Source of the DNA: Hyphomicrobium sp.
Lineage (GTDB): Bacteria; Pseudomonadota; Alphaproteobacteria; Rhizobiales; Hyphomicrobiaceae
Direction: 5' to 3'
Assembly (NCBI RefSeq): GCF_019753045.1
Contig: NZ_JAIELN010000002.1
Location: 310,001-374,000, forward strand
DNA length: 64,000 bases
Shown here: positions 1-10,746 of the stretch, piece after piece
Layout: the number at the start of each line of letters is the position of its first letter
How positions within the stretch are numbered: the stretch's first letter is position 1
Notes under the pieces: model-generated
What the model saw: the letters and a program-made list of their open reading frames with translations, nothing else
The model's database searches: none
Told to the model about the DNA's origin: nothing
Program-made: the position numbers and the translations under genes

Positions 1-207
1 GGCTCATGGCTCGTCGAGCAATGAGCAAACGACCTCTTAACTGTACTGGACTTTTCGCGGAATTCGACTGGACTTCCAAGGCAAAGGAAGCAGTAGTGCC
101 GTCGTCGCGGCGCACGCGCGTCTGCCGGCATTTCCTCGGCGAAGTACCGGGGCTTTGGGCAGTGGGAACATCGGCAATTAGGCCGATATTCCAAGGAAAA
201 AACCCCC

Positions 208-489
208 ATGGCCCGCATAGCCCAATCTAAATCCAGAGCTATCACATTGGCGCAAACTGTAAGCGCGGCAAAAGCAGTACCGCCAGCTCCACGCGTTACG
301 AAAAGTGCAAGCCTGATCGCGTTGCTTAAAACGAAGCGCGGCGCGACGCTTCCCGAAATGATGAAGGCGACTGGCTGGCAGCAGCATTCCGTGCGTGGCT
401 TCCTTGCAGGCACGTTAAAAAAGCGTCACGGCCTCGAGGCTATATCGGAAAAACCAGAAGACGGTCCTCGACGTTACCGCCTGCGCTGA
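208..489 (+). CDS. DUF3489 domain protein
   Basis: A 93-residue basic protein. The N-terminal 30 residues are Ala/Lys/Ser-rich and look disordered. The rest (from about residue 33) matches the DUF3489 pattern: a short helical unit with LLKTKRGATLPEM, then TGWQQHSVRGFLAGTL, which resembles a winged-helix DNA-binding fold. The ATG is preceded by AAGGAAAA. The stop lies two bases before the next gene's GTG, so the two are probably co-transcribed. The family is found beside DUF2924 and serine recombinases; its job is unknown and a DNA-binding accessory role in recombination is only a guess. Confidence 0.8.
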   Translation: MARIAQSKSRAITLAQTVSAAKAVPPAPRVTKSASLIALLKTKRGATLPEMMKATGWQQHSVRGFLAGTLKKRHGLEAISEKPEDGPRRYRLR

Positions 490-491
490 GC

Positions 492-941
492 GTGATCATG
501 TCGGAAAACAAACTACAACGCGAGCTGATCGACCTCGCTGGCGCATCAAGAGATGAACTCATCGGGCACTGGAGAAGGCTCACGAAACGTGAGCCTCCTC
601 GTTATGCGAGCATGGAATTTCTTCGCCGGGCAGCCGCATATGCGATGCAGGAGCGCGAGTTGGGAGGTCCTCCCCAGTCTTTAAAGCGGCAACTCCATGC
701 GGCCGCGCGAGGAAAGACGCTAACAAACCCAGTCGGCTTGGTTCACATCAAACCCGGTGTGAGGCTGCTGCGCGAATGGCATGGAATAACCCACGAGGTA
801 ATCGTCACCGACAATGGCTACGTTTGGGAGGGACATACCTACAAGAGCCTATCGGCGGTGGCACAAGCCATAAGCGGAGCAAAATGGAATGGGCCCCGTT
901 TCTTCGGAATTGCGAAGGAGCGGAATACCACGAATGGCTGA
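492..941 (+). CDS. DUF2924 domain protein
   Basis: A 149-residue protein with the DUF2924 layout: an N-terminal helical part (LIGHWRRLTKREPP, then FLRRAAAYAMQE) and a C-terminal part with KPGVRLLREWHGITHEVIV, YVWEGHTYKSLSAVAQAI and a terminal ISGAKWNGPRFFG. This C-terminal stretch is the family signature. Start is GTG at 492 or, equally possible, ATG at 498. The 3' end overlaps the recombinase start by eight bases, implying coupled translation. The family is regularly encoded upstream of large serine recombinases and is thought to assist them, but no biochemical role is established. Confidence 0.85.
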   Translation: MIMSENKLQRELIDLAGASRDELIGHWRRLTKREPPRYASMEFLRRAAAYAMQERELGGPPQSLKRQLHAAARGKTLTNPVGLVHIKPGVRLLREWHGITHEVIVTDNGYVWEGHTYKSLSAVAQAISGAKWNGPRFFGIAKERNTTNG

Positions 942-2631
942 ACGCAAGATCATCCGTTGCGCGATCTACACGCGCAAGTCGTCAGACGAGGGGTTGGACC
1001 AAGACTTCAATTCACTCGACGCGCAGCGGGAAGCTTGCGCAGCCTATGTTGCCAGCCAGAAGCACGAAGGTTGGGTCGAGCTGCCCGACCGCTACGACGA
1101 CGGTGGATTCTCGGGTGGCACTATGGAGCGCCCCGGCCTGAAGCAACTATTAGCCAATGTCCAGGGGAAGCGCGTCGACGTAATCGTCGTCTACAAAGTC
1201 GATCGCCTCACACGGTCTCTCGCAGACTTCGCCAAAATCGTCGAGATCCTTGACGCACAGGCAATCTCATTCGTTGCCGTCACGCAGCAGTTCAACACGA
1301 CAACGTCCATGGGCCGTTTGACTCTGAACGTCCTATTGTCTTTTGCCCAGTTCGAGCGAGAAATCGCGGGCGAGCGTATCCGAGACAAGATCGCGGCATC
1401 TAAAGCCAAAGGCATGTGGATGGGAGGGAATGTGCCGCTCGGCTATGAGGCCAAGGATCGTTCGCTCAAGATCAATACTGGTGAGGCTGAAAAAGTACGG
1501 TCGATCTTTGATCGATATCTCAAACTGGGATCCGTGCATCTACTTGCTGACGAACTCCGAGTACGCCGTGTCTGTTCTCACCGTCGAACCACTTTAGACG
1601 GCAGGATCATCGGCGGTCATCCGATCTCACGCGGCAGCCTCTATTTGATCCTTCGGAATCCCGTTCACATCGGCCAGATAACACATAACGGAAAGGTTTA
1701 TCCGGGACTACATGAACCCATTATCGAGCGAGAGATGTGGGATCGTGCTCAGAGGTTGCTCAATGGAAATCGCGTTATCTATCGCCGTAAAGAACGATCG
1801 CGCGTACCCAGTCCTCTTGCTGGACTTGTTTTCGACGGTGCCGGCGAGCGGTTAACTCCAACCCACACAAGCAAGAGAGGTCTTCGGTACCGGTATTACG
1901 TCTCACAATCGTCTGTCCGTGGCAGGCCGTCCAACGATGACAAGCGCTGGCGAATTCCGGCAACAGAACTTGAACAGATCATCGTCGACGCTCTGAGATC
2001 GCTTTTGCAAGACGAGAGTCGCTTGAGCAGCCTTGTTGGCTTGCATCGGATGGCTCCAGCTAATGCTAAGAGTGTACTCGTGGCCGCTGCCGCGCTTGGT
2101 GATACGTTCAGTATCGATCATCCGCACAAGCTTCGGAACGAACTTCACAAAATTATTCAAGAAATCGAGATCGCTGAGAAGTCGATTGCGATCACCGTTT
2201 CGCTGGATTCGCTCGCCAAAACATTCCATCTCAAAGATGCGACCGACCATGAGCTAGGAAACCATAAGATCGTGGTTCCGCTCCAGATTGCGAAACGTGG
2301 TGTCGAGCAGAAGCTTATTGTTGGAGCTAGTTTCATGGCTCCGGGCGTCCCCGACGAAACTCTTTTGACCGCGATCGCGCGGGCACATGTCTGGGTCGAG
2401 GAGTTGAAGATGGGCCGGGTCTGTAATTTGAACGAGATCGCCCATCGGCACGGATTGCCTTCATCTTATGTGCGCTCTCATTGGCCATTGGCGTTTTTGG
2501 CACCGAGCATCATCTCGGCTATTCTTGAGGGCCGACAGCCTGCGGATCTGAGTCTCAAGCAGCTCATGTACCGGACGGATTTGGCTCTCGACTGGGCACA
2601 ACAACGTCGCCAGCTGGGATTCGATCGCTGA
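934..2631 (+). CDS. large serine recombinase
   Basis: About 565 residues. The N-terminal resolvase domain (about 1-150) carries YTRKSSDEG with catalytic Ser16, VYKVDRLTRSLADF and FAQFEREIAGERIRDK. A Recombinase domain follows (about 155-300, with GGNVPLGYE and LRNPVHIGQITHNGKVYPG). The position where a zinc ribbon is usual reads LAGLVFDGAGERLTPTHTSKRG and has no cysteines, as in one alphaproteobacterial subfamily. The C-terminal third is helical. I chose ATG 934 because residue 1 then falls just before the resolvase fold and the overlap with the upstream gene is tight; an in-frame ATG at 889 would add 15 unlikely residues. It probably integrates or excises the element to its left. Confidence 0.9.
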   Translation: MAERKIIRCAIYTRKSSDEGLDQDFNSLDAQREACAAYVASQKHEGWVELPDRYDDGGFSGGTMERPGLKQLLANVQGKRVDVIVVYKVDRLTRSLADFAKIVEILDAQAISFVAVTQQFNTTTSMGRLTLNVLLSFAQFEREIAGERIRDKIAASKAKGMWMGGNVPLGYEAKDRSLKINTGEAEKVRSIFDRYLKLGSVHLLADELRVRRVCSHRRTTLDGRIIGGHPISRGSLYLILRNPVHIGQITHNGKVYPGLHEPIIEREMWDRAQRLLNGNRVIYRRKERSRVPSPLAGLVFDGAGERLTPTHTSKRGLRYRYYVSQSSVRGRPSNDDKRWRIPATELEQIIVDALRSLLQDESRLSSLVGLHRMAPANAKSVLVAAAALGDTFSIDHPHKLRNELHKIIQEIEIAEKSIAITVSLDSLAKTFHLKDATDHELGNHKIVVPLQIAKRGVEQKLIVGASFMAPGVPDETLLTAIARAHVWVEELKMGRVCNLNEIAHRHGLPSSYVRSHWPLAFLAPSIISAILEGRQPADLSLKQLMYRTDLALDWAQQRRQLGFDR

Positions 2632-2854
2632 TTGTGGGCCCCGGGCTTATTGGCTTTGCGGCTGCCCCTTTCAAACTGCTAGCCGCGATTCCACCAACGG
2701 AGACGAGGGCTCCCTAGGGGCTCAAAACTAGTCAGGTGGAGGACGGCTAATGCGCCGCAGTAGCTGTAGGTGTTAGCGTAACCCATGGATATATCGCCAC
2801 TTTTCCGGCCCGCGGTTTGCTGAGGGTAGAGACGGAATTTCGGGCAAGACTGGC

Positions 2855-2928
2855 TGGCTGGGGGACTAGGATTCGAACCTAGACAGGCAGAGTCAGAGTC
2901 TGCAGTCCTACCATTAGACGATCCCCCA
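2855..2928 (-). tRNA. tRNA-Gln (anticodon CTG)
   Basis: The reverse complement folds as a full cloverleaf of 74 nt. The acceptor stem is TGGGGGA with TCCCCCA, the discriminator is G, and CCA is encoded. The D-arm contains CTAATGGTAG. The anticodon stem GCAGA/TCTGC carries loop CTCTGAC, giving anticodon CTG. The T-arm is CTAGG-TTCGAAT-CCTAG. It reads CAG codons. Its 3' end faces the recombinase gene, which makes it a possible integration target. Confidence 0.95.
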
Positions 2929-2967
2929 AAGCCGGGATCGGACGGCACGTTGGCCGCCGGAGCGCGG

Positions 2968-2996
2968 GTCATAGCAGCAGCCTCCGATGACTGCAA
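2968..2996 (-). promoter_or_regulatory. candidate sigma-70 promoter for tRNA-Gln
   Basis: On the minus strand, TTGCAG (2996-2991) and TATGAC (2973-2968) are separated by exactly 17 bases. Start of transcription would be around 2961, about 33 nt before the mature tRNA 5' end. Seen by eye only. Confidence 0.45.
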
Positions 2997-3169
2997 GCTC
3001 GCGATCCATGGTCTTGCCGTCGCGGGGCAGGCTTTCGAAGATCGCAGGCGACCAATCGGCGTCAAAGCCCGCAATTTGGCGGGTGAAGGTGGCGACGCAC
3101 GGTTTGAGCGCCAACTTTTCGGCGGTGGAAAAGCGAGGCTCGCCGGGAGTGGTGCAGGCGAAGCCGAAA

Positions 3170-3964
3170 CTACTTTTGTGGGGGAAGCAGTTCGGGCCGG
3201 TATTCGAAGTGCATCGTATCGTAATGGAACCACCGACCGCCCCAAATGAACCCGTGCTTCTCGAAGATGTCGACGATCTCCATCGGAATGTCGTTGCGGT
3301 AGCGGCTGGCGCCCGGACCGCCACTTGCCCACCGCCAGTAGTGAGAGCGTCTCGTCGCAATATCGATCGCGATGCCATAGCCGTGACCCGAGCGCCGTTC
3401 GGTCCCCGCGATCGGCCGGCACACGTAAGCTCCGGCGGCCGGAACGAGAAACACGTCGAATTTTGCCGGAAGAGCGTCAAGCTCGCGGCTGACCGCGCGC
3501 AGATGTTCCGCAACGCCGTTCAATCTGGAAATCTGGATATGTTGTGCGGCCTTCGAAGGGAGCCACGTGATCGTCGTCAGCGATGAAGCGAATCCCGGCT
3601 TTCGGCAGTCGCCATAGATCTTCGAAAAGAACTGAGCGTTGCGTGCGCGGCCGGGATCGAAGTCGCGAGCTGGAGGAAGAGCCGGTGCGCCGCGTGGATA
3701 CTTAAATCGAAACATGTCTCTTATATCGGGATCGGCGAGCCACGCGTCGAACGGCTTATCCCGGCCGTCGGAAAGCGGAAGCCTCGAGCCATCTTTAAAG
3801 ACGACCTCGTTCCCTTCGACGCCCGATACGAATGCGGGATACGCCGATTGCAGACGAGACGCGATTTCACCATTGCCGACGTTGTCCGCCAAGGTCGGCG
3901 AGGCAACTCGGAAAAGTCCCGCCGCGGCAAATGCAGCGAGCAAAATTCTCTTTCGCCTCAGCAT
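3170..3964 (-). CDS. M15-family D-Ala-D-Ala carboxypeptidase-like peptidase
   Basis: 264 residues with an N-terminal signal peptide (MLRRKRILLAAFAAAGLF, cleavage near ASPTLA-D), so periplasmic. The C-terminal half has the zinc-peptidase signature of family M15: SGHGYGIAIDIA (the SxHxxGxAxD motif) and HYDTMHFEYRPE, the last giving the third zinc ligand. A role in trimming peptidoglycan cross-bridges follows from the family, though substrate is not shown. It is encoded alone, divergent from the Ppx/GppA gene with about 190 bases between starts. The N-terminal domain (about 30-120) is not one I recognise. Confidence 0.85.
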   Translation of the reverse strand: MLRRKRILLAAFAAAGLFRVASPTLADNVGNGEIASRLQSAYPAFVSGVEGNEVVFKDGSRLPLSDGRDKPFDAWLADPDIRDMFRFKYPRGAPALPPARDFDPGRARNAQFFSKIYGDCRKPGFASSLTTITWLPSKAAQHIQISRLNGVAEHLRAVSRELDALPAKFDVFLVPAAGAYVCRPIAGTERRSGHGYGIAIDIATRRSHYWRWASGGPGASRYRNDIPMEIVDIFEKHGFIWGGRWFHYDTMHFEYRPELLPPQK

Positions 3965-4024
3965 CGATAAAACGCGGCCAGTTCAGCCAAAATACGCTCC
4001 GCTCGCTTCGCATCGTTAAGCAAT

Positions 4025-4050
4025 GCCCCGCCAGAGCTTTACGGCGGGGC
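4025..4050. repeat. 8-bp perfect hairpin between divergent genes
   Basis: GCCCCGCC and GGCGGGGC flank a 10-base loop. It lies between the starts of the M15 peptidase and the Ppx/GppA gene, so it could sit in one of the 5' untranslated regions or act as a binding site. No U-tract follows, so it is not a classical terminator. Confidence 0.4.
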
Positions 4051-4153
4051 GCGACCTGCTACACTCGCCTCAACAGAGGTCCAGATTAAACGGCCTGACG
4101 AGCTCGGCTGCACCGCGGCAAGCTGATGCTATACCAGGTCCTGGAGAACGACG

Positions 4154-5476
4154 TTGAAGCCTGAACACTCAGGTCCTGACCGGTCTGACGGCGCAGGACC
4201 CCCAGATAGCTCTGACGACAACGTCGGCATTGCCCCGGGGCAAGAAAAGTTAGCGCCGGTGACTCGCGTCATCAATGGCGGCGAGCGCCAGTTTCGCCAA
4301 AGAAACCGTGCGGCGCCCGGCGTGCTGTCGAACCGTGTGGGGTCGTCACCATGGCGTGACAGCCCGAACGCGTGGCAGCGCCAGAGCTTCGATGAACGGG
4401 CCTTCACCGCCGGACCCGACCATCCCGGCGAACAGATCTACGGCGCTCTCGACCTCGGCACCAATAATTGCCGCCTGCTTCTGGCGCGACCGTCGCGGCG
4501 CGGCTTTCGCGTGGTGGACGCTTTTTCGCGCATCATTCGTCTCGGCGAAGGCGTCAGCCAGACGGGTCGTCTTTCCGAGCTGGCGATGAACCGCACGCTG
4601 GATGCGCTGAAGATCTGCGCCGGCAAATTGCAACGTCATCATGTTGCGCGGACACGCCTTGTCGCGACGCAAGCCTGCCGGGTCGCCGACAACGGACCAG
4701 CCTTCGTCAATAAGGTCAAAGACATCTTCGATCTCGACATCGAGATACTGACGCCGGAACTCGAAGCGCATTTGGCTGTCGCGGGTTGCGCGACGCTGAT
4801 CGATGCCGCCGCGGATTATGTTCTGGTGTTCGATATCGGTGGCGGCTCGTCGGAGATCATCTGGCTTGATATGACGCGGCTCGGGACCCGCCGCGATGTG
4901 CTAACCGGACGCTCCGACGTCAACGATGCGATCGTCGCTTGGGAATCTCTTCCGGTGGGCGTCGTGACATTGGCTGAGCACTATGGCGGCCGTGACGTCA
5001 CCCCGAGAACGTTCAAGGCGATGTCGCGTGCCGTGACCGAGCTGCTCGTGCCCTTCGAAGCGAAGCATCGATTTTCCGAGCAGATGGCCGGCAAGTCTGT
5101 CCACTTCCTCGGCACATCCGGAACGGTTACGACGATCGCGGGCGTGAAGCTCGGGCTGGAACGCTACGATCGCAAGCGCGTCGATGGAATCTGGTTGGAC
5201 GTCTCCGACATCGACGACGTAACGTCGACGCTTCTCGGACAAACCTACGAAGAGCGCGTTATGCAACCCTGCATCGGACGGGAACGGGCCGATCTCGTTC
5301 TTGCCGGGTGCGCGATCCTCGACGCGATATTGAAGCAATGGCCCGCGGAGCGCCTGCGGGTAGCCGACCGCGGACTTAGAGAAGGCATTTTGATGCGACT
5401 GATGATGGAAGACGGTGTCTGGCGTGCAGGACGCCGCCGGCGTGGACGTTCGAAGCAGTCAAACGGCGCTAGATAA
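4154..5476 (+). CDS. Ppx/GppA-family exopolyphosphatase/pppGpp phosphatase
   Basis: 440 residues from a TTG start. The family core begins near residue 95 with [15 protein letters not shown] (phosphate-binding loop of the ASKHA fold), continues with [11 protein letters not shown], and shows the second loop [13 protein letters not shown] and the late motif [13 protein letters not shown]. It hydrolyses polyphosphate and/or pppGpp; which one cannot be told here. The 90 residues before the core are polar and low complexity, so the true start might lie further in. The gene ends two bases before rlmE, a pairing often kept in alphaproteobacteria. Confidence 0.88.
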   Translation: MKPEHSGPDRSDGAGPPDSSDDNVGIAPGQEKLAPVTRVINGGERQFRQRNRAAPGVLSNRVGSSPWRDSPNAWQRQSFDERAFTAGPDHPGEQIYGALDLGTNNCRLLLARPSRRGFRVVDAFSRIIRLGEGVSQTGRLSELAMNRTLDALKICAGKLQRHHVARTRLVATQACRVADNGPAFVNKVKDIFDLDIEILTPELEAHLAVAGCATLIDAAADYVLVFDIGGGSSEIIWLDMTRLGTRRDVLTGRSDVNDAIVAWESLPVGVVTLAEHYGGRDVTPRTFKAMSRAVTELLVPFEAKHRFSEQMAGKSVHFLGTSGTVTTIAGVKLGLERYDRKRVDGIWLDVSDIDDVTSTLLGQTYEERVMQPCIGRERADLVLAGCAILDAILKQWPAERLRVADRGLREGILMRLMMEDGVWRAGRRRRGRSKQSNGAR

Positions 5477-5478
5477 TC

Positions 5479-6225
5479 GTGGCAGACAAAGGCAACAGAA
5501 AGGGCGGCAGCGGCAATCGCGCGAGCAGCCTGAGCGGCGGTCAGCGCCAGATGCGCACGACCGTCAAAACGGCGCGCAAACGCTCCGTTTCGTCTGCGCG
5601 CTGGCTCGAACGTCAGTTGAACGATCCGTACGTAACGGCGTCGAAGCGGGAAGGGCTGCGTTCGCGCGCGGCCTACAAGCTGCGCGAGATCGATGCGCGA
5701 TACCATTTTCTGAAATCCGGTCAGCGGATCATCGACCTTGGGGCGGCTCCTGGCGGCTGGTCGCAAGAGGCAGCCGAGCGCGTCAAGGCTGCGGAGGGCA
5801 AAGGCCAGGTCGTCGCGATCGACTACTTGAATTTCGAGCCGATCACTGGCGTCGAGATCATCGAAATGGATTTCACCGATCCGAACGCCGAAGACCTTCT
5901 GAAATCGCATCTGCGGGGTGGCCGGGCCGATGTCGTCCTGTCGGATATGGCCGCGCCAACGGTCGGCCACGCCAAAACCGATCACATGCGCATCATGGGG
6001 CTCGCCGAAGCCGCCGCCGCCTTCGCGGCCGACGTGCTGGAACCCGGCGGCGTCTTCCTCTGCAAGGTCTTTCAAGGAGGCACCGAGCGTGACCTGCTCG
6101 ACGCCTTGAAGCGCGACTTCAAGACGGTGCGCCACGTCAAGCCGCCGGCAAGCCGAGCCGAAAGCTCGGAACTTTACGTGCTGGCAACGGGCTTTCGGGG
6201 ACGGACGGAGCCAGAGGCCGGCTAA
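5479..6225 (+). CDS. rlmE: 23S rRNA (uridine-2'-O)-methyltransferase RlmE
   Basis: 248 residues from GTG. After a basic N-terminus (about 50 residues) comes the FtsJ/RrmJ fold: [11 protein letters not shown] (catalytic Lys of the K-D-K-E set), the SAM-binding [29 protein letters not shown] (catalytic Asp) and FLCKVFQGG (second Lys). It methylates the A-loop uridine equivalent to U2552 during late 50S assembly. It follows the Ppx/GppA stop with a two-base gap, indicating one transcript. The basic N-terminal extension is longer than in E. coli, as is normal for alphaproteobacteria. Confidence 0.95.
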   Translation: MADKGNRKGGSGNRASSLSGGQRQMRTTVKTARKRSVSSARWLERQLNDPYVTASKREGLRSRAAYKLREIDARYHFLKSGQRIIDLGAAPGGWSQEAAERVKAAEGKGQVVAIDYLNFEPITGVEIIEMDFTDPNAEDLLKSHLRGGRADVVLSDMAAPTVGHAKTDHMRIMGLAEAAAAFAADVLEPGGVFLCKVFQGGTERDLLDALKRDFKTVRHVKPPASRAESSELYVLATGFRGRTEPEAG

Positions 6226-6334
6226 CGGCTGCACGCTGGCTTGCTCACCTCAGGCCGGAGGCGGGATTACGCGCAAAGCGCCCGCCAACAGCCCGAATTC
6301 GAAGCGAATCTCATGGGGGCTTTGAACCCCGTGA

Positions 6335-8044
<1,710 letters not shown>

Positions 8045-8089
8045 GATAATGAGAAGGACGTTCGCGCAAAGCCGGCGAGGGGGACAAAG

Positions 8090-8512
8090 ATGACAGTCAC
8101 TGATTTCCTGCTGCCGGTATTCGTCCAAGCGGGGCTGACTTTCGTGGTCCTCATCATGATGGCGGTCACGCGTACCAGATCTCTGAGCAGCGGCGAAGTA
8201 CGCTCCGACGCCATCGCGCTCGGTGAGCCGGCGTGGCCGAAGAAGGTGACGCAGTATGCCAACGCCTTCAGGAACCAGTTCGAACTGCCGGTGCTCTTTT
8301 ACGCCCTCGTCGCCTTCATCTTGATCACCAAGACCGGCGACGTGCTGCTGCTCACGCTAGCGTGGGTTTTCGTCATCACGCGCATCATCCACGCCTACAT
8401 CCACGTGACGTACAACAACGTCAGCCATCGCGGAGGCATTTTCGGCCTCGGAGCGGCGGCGCTGATCGCGATGTGGATCGTCTTCGCGATAAAAATCCTG
8501 ACCGGAACCTGA
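8090..8512 (+). CDS. MAPEG-family membrane protein
   Basis: 140 residues with four predicted membrane helices (about 10-28, 70-85, 85-105, 115-138). The motif ANAFRNQFELPVLFYALV between helices one and two is the MAPEG hallmark, a family that includes glutathione transferases and related membrane enzymes. The bacterial branch has no agreed substrate. The ATG follows a GAGGGGG ribosome-binding site, 45 bases after guaB, so read-through from guaB is likely. It sits between guaB and the RsmB-like gene. Confidence 0.85.
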   Translation: MTVTDFLLPVFVQAGLTFVVLIMMAVTRTRSLSSGEVRSDAIALGEPAWPKKVTQYANAFRNQFELPVLFYALVAFILITKTGDVLLLTLAWVFVITRIIHAYIHVTYNNVSHRGGIFGLGAAALIAMWIVFAIKILTGT

Positions 8513-8550
8513 GACCGGCATCCGAAACTGGCACTTGAAATGATCTCTGC

Positions 8551-9840
8551 ATGAAGCCCGGCGCACGTATCGCGGCCGCGATCGAGGTTCTCGAACAGAT
8601 CCTCAATCGCTATCAACCCGTTTCCATGGCCTTGACCGACTGGGGTAAGGCGCACCGCTTTGCCGGTTCCGGCGACCGCAACGCCATCGGCGGAATGGTC
8701 TATGACGCCCTGCGCCGCCGCTCGTCGATTGCCTGGGCGCTGGGATCGGACACGCCGCGCGCGCTCGCCATCGGCGCTGCCTCCTCGGCGTTGGATCTGA
8801 CGCCGGAGGCTGTCATCGCCGCTTGCGATGGCGCGGATCATTCGCCCGAACCTTTAACCGAGGCCGAGCGGCTCGGCCTGACGCGTCCGCTCGACGAGGC
8901 TCCCGACCACGTCAAAGCCGACATTCCCGAATGGCTGTGGCCCGAGTTTTCCGCCCAATTCGGAGATCGCGCCGTCGCCGAAGGCCAGGCAATGGCCCGC
9001 CGCGCGCCGGCCGACCTCCGGGTGAACACCCTGAAGTCCACGCGCGAAAAGGTCTTGAAAGCGCTCGCAAGCTTCGGCGCCGAGCCGTGCCCCATTTCTC
9101 CCATCGGCGTCCGAGTACCGCCGCCCGTCGGCGCGCAGCGCACACCTAACCTGCAAGCCGAAGCGGCGTTCCAGGCGGGCTGGTTCGAAATTCAGGACGA
9201 GGGTTCACAGATCGCCGCTCTCCTCTCCGGCGCCGGACCGAGGAAGCAGGTGCTCGATCTTTGCGCCGGTGCTGGCGGCAAGACGATGGCGCTTGCGGCG
9301 CTGATGCAGAACACCGGTCAGCTCTATGCCTACGATCACGATCGCAACCAGCTGAAGCCCATCTTCGAACGGGTGAAGCGCGCGGGCGTACGTAATCTGC
9401 AGGTGCTGAGGGCTGGCGACGAAGCCGCGGTCGACGGCCTCGGCCCCCGCTTCGATGTCGTCCTCGCGGATGCGCCGTGCACGGGTACCGGCACGTGGCG
9501 GCGGCGTCCGGACGCCAAGTGGCGCGTTAAGCCCGAAGCGCTGAAGGCGCGGACGGATGAACAGCGGACAGTTCTGAAGCGCGCGGCAGCATTGGTGAAG
9601 CCCGGCGGCCGGCTGGTTTACGTCACGTGCTCGGTTCTTCCCGAGGAGAACACCGGGCAGATTGCGCGTTTTCTCGAGGAAAATCCCGCTTTCACAGCCG
9701 TCCCAGCCGCAAGACTTTGGGACACGGCCTCGGGCGAACTTCCGCCGTCGGCCGACGGCCGGTCCGATTCGCTGCTGCTGACTCCGGGCCGCCACGGGAC
9801 CGACGGCTTCTTCATTGCCGTCCTGTCGCGCAAGGCGTGA
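8551..9840 (+). CDS. RsmB/NOP-family 16S rRNA cytosine-C5 methyltransferase
   Basis: 429 residues. The N-terminal 150 residues are helical (NusB-like region partly kept). The catalytic domain shows the SAM site VLDLCAGAGGKTMALA, the motif IV cysteine in ADAPCTGTGTWRRRPD and the catalytic motif VI cysteine in VYVTCSVLPEENTGQ. Both cysteines of the m5C methyltransferase family are present. It probably methylates a cytosine in 16S rRNA; exact position is not deducible. It starts 38 bases after the MAPEG gene and probably shares the guaB transcript. Confidence 0.92.
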   Translation: MKPGARIAAAIEVLEQILNRYQPVSMALTDWGKAHRFAGSGDRNAIGGMVYDALRRRSSIAWALGSDTPRALAIGAASSALDLTPEAVIAACDGADHSPEPLTEAERLGLTRPLDEAPDHVKADIPEWLWPEFSAQFGDRAVAEGQAMARRAPADLRVNTLKSTREKVLKALASFGAEPCPISPIGVRVPPPVGAQRTPNLQAEAAFQAGWFEIQDEGSQIAALLSGAGPRKQVLDLCAGAGGKTMALAALMQNTGQLYAYDHDRNQLKPIFERVKRAGVRNLQVLRAGDEAAVDGLGPRFDVVLADAPCTGTGTWRRRPDAKWRVKPEALKARTDEQRTVLKRAAALVKPGGRLVYVTCSVLPEENTGQIARFLEENPAFTAVPAARLWDTASGELPPSADGRSDSLLLTPGRHGTDGFFIAVLSRKA

Positions 9841-10004
9841 GCGAAGTTCCTGTGGATTGATCGCGGAGGGCAACAGCCGCGCCCTTTGCCGCCGATTGCC
9901 GAATATCGTCAGTATTCAGCTCTTCTCGGAACATTTTTTCCGCTCGCGCGCTCAAGACATAAATGTCGGCGTGCTTTCATCATGCAAATGCCCACTTTTC
10001 GCCG

Positions 10005-10032
10005 TTGACATCGCGCGCGACGAAACTATCTG
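10005..10032 (+). promoter_or_regulatory. candidate sigma-70 promoter for the SET gene
   Basis: TTGACA at 10005-10010 and TATCTG at 10027-10032 are 16 bases apart. This is the best consensus-like promoter I see in the window and it lies about 107 bases before the SET-domain gene start. The rest of 9841-10138 holds nothing I recognise. Confidence 0.5.
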
Positions 10033-10138
10033 ATGCGACGTTTGCTGACGGCTAGCAGCAAATCGAGGGACAGGTGTCATGGTTCGCTTTCCGCGGTTGC
10101 GCCGTGCCCACGCTCGTGAGGCCAATTGAGGTCATTGA

Positions 10139-10723
10139 ATGAGCGACAGGCCCCACTCTTTCCTCACTCCCAAATGCGAAGTTCATCCGACACCCGATCG
10201 CGGCGGCCACACCGTCGTCGCACGGGACGCGATCGCCAAGGGCGAACTGATCGTCGTCTGGAGTGGTACGCTCGTGACTGGCGAGGAATTGAACGAGATG
10301 CCTCAGACGGTCCGGCGCTATTCGCTGCAAGTCGAGGAAAACCAGTACCTCGTCTCGCTTTCTGACTGCGAGCCGCCGGATTACGTCAATCACAGCTGTG
10401 ATCCGAATTCCGGTCTCTCCGGCCAGATTGCGCTCGTCGCCATGCGCGATATCGGGCCCGGCGAGGAAATCACCTACGACTACGCGACGAGCGACGGATC
10501 TCCCTACGACGAGTTCCCGTGCTCCTGCGGCTCGCCTCACTGTCGTGGCCATGTCTCGGGAGACGACTGGATGCGGTCGGATCTTTGGCGCCGCTACGCG
10601 GGCTATTTCTCGCCTTACCTGCAGCGTCGCATTTTGGCTGCCGAAGCGATGCGGGCGCTCGCTGCCAAGCGCCGGCGTTCCGCGCGGAAATCCATCGAGC
10701 CCGCCGTCATTCCGGGCGAATAA
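10139..10723 (+). CDS. SET-domain protein with post-SET zinc motif
   Basis: 194 residues. The SET fold is read from GGHTVVARDAIAKGELIVVW (SET-N), DYVNHSCDPNSGLSG (the NHSCxPN cofactor motif), IGPGEEITYDYATSD (GEEITxDY) and a post-SET CSCGSPHCRG cluster whose cysteines with the NHSC cysteine can bind one zinc. Such proteins are lysine methyltransferases; bacterial targets are mostly unknown. The C-terminal 50 residues are basic and rich in Arg and Ala. It faces a second SET gene across a shared terminator. No partner is apparent. Confidence 0.88.
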   Translation: MSDRPHSFLTPKCEVHPTPDRGGHTVVARDAIAKGELIVVWSGTLVTGEELNEMPQTVRRYSLQVEENQYLVSLSDCEPPDYVNHSCDPNSGLSGQIALVAMRDIGPGEEITYDYATSDGSPYDEFPCSCGSPHCRGHVSGDDWMRSDLWRRYAGYFSPYLQRRILAAEAMRALAAKRRRSARKSIEPAVIPGE

Positions 10724-10746
10724 GCGGGACAAAATCCCGCTATTTT
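10723..10746. terminator. bidirectional terminator between the two SET genes
   Basis: AGCGGGA-CAAAA-TCCCGCT forms a 7-bp stem with a 5-base loop, followed by ATTTT on the plus side. It overlaps the stop codons of both convergent genes. Confidence 0.6.

Larger units (their letters stand above)
1..2854. mobile_element. edge of a probable integrated element next to tRNA-Gln
   Basis: Three same-strand genes (DUF3489, DUF2924, large serine recombinase) are packed with almost no spacing and stop about 220 bases from the encoded 3' end of a tRNA-Gln. The DUF3489-DUF2924-recombinase trio is a recurrent module of integrated elements in alphaproteobacteria (known from the families). Codon use in the recombinase looks more AT-rich than in the housekeeping genes to the right, judged by eye. 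Bases 1-207 hold no gene I can support; 2632-2854 hold no recognisable gene. The left end lies outside the window, so boundaries and direct repeats cannot be set. Confidence 0.45.

Noticed and set aside
2679-3513. open frames on the minus strand covering the tRNA-Gln
   Set aside because: They run across a clear tRNA and overlap the M15 peptidase gene in other frames.
4154-4440. possible separate short gene before the Ppx/GppA core
   Set aside because: The frame is continuous with the phosphatase; it is more simply a disordered N-terminus or an over-long start.
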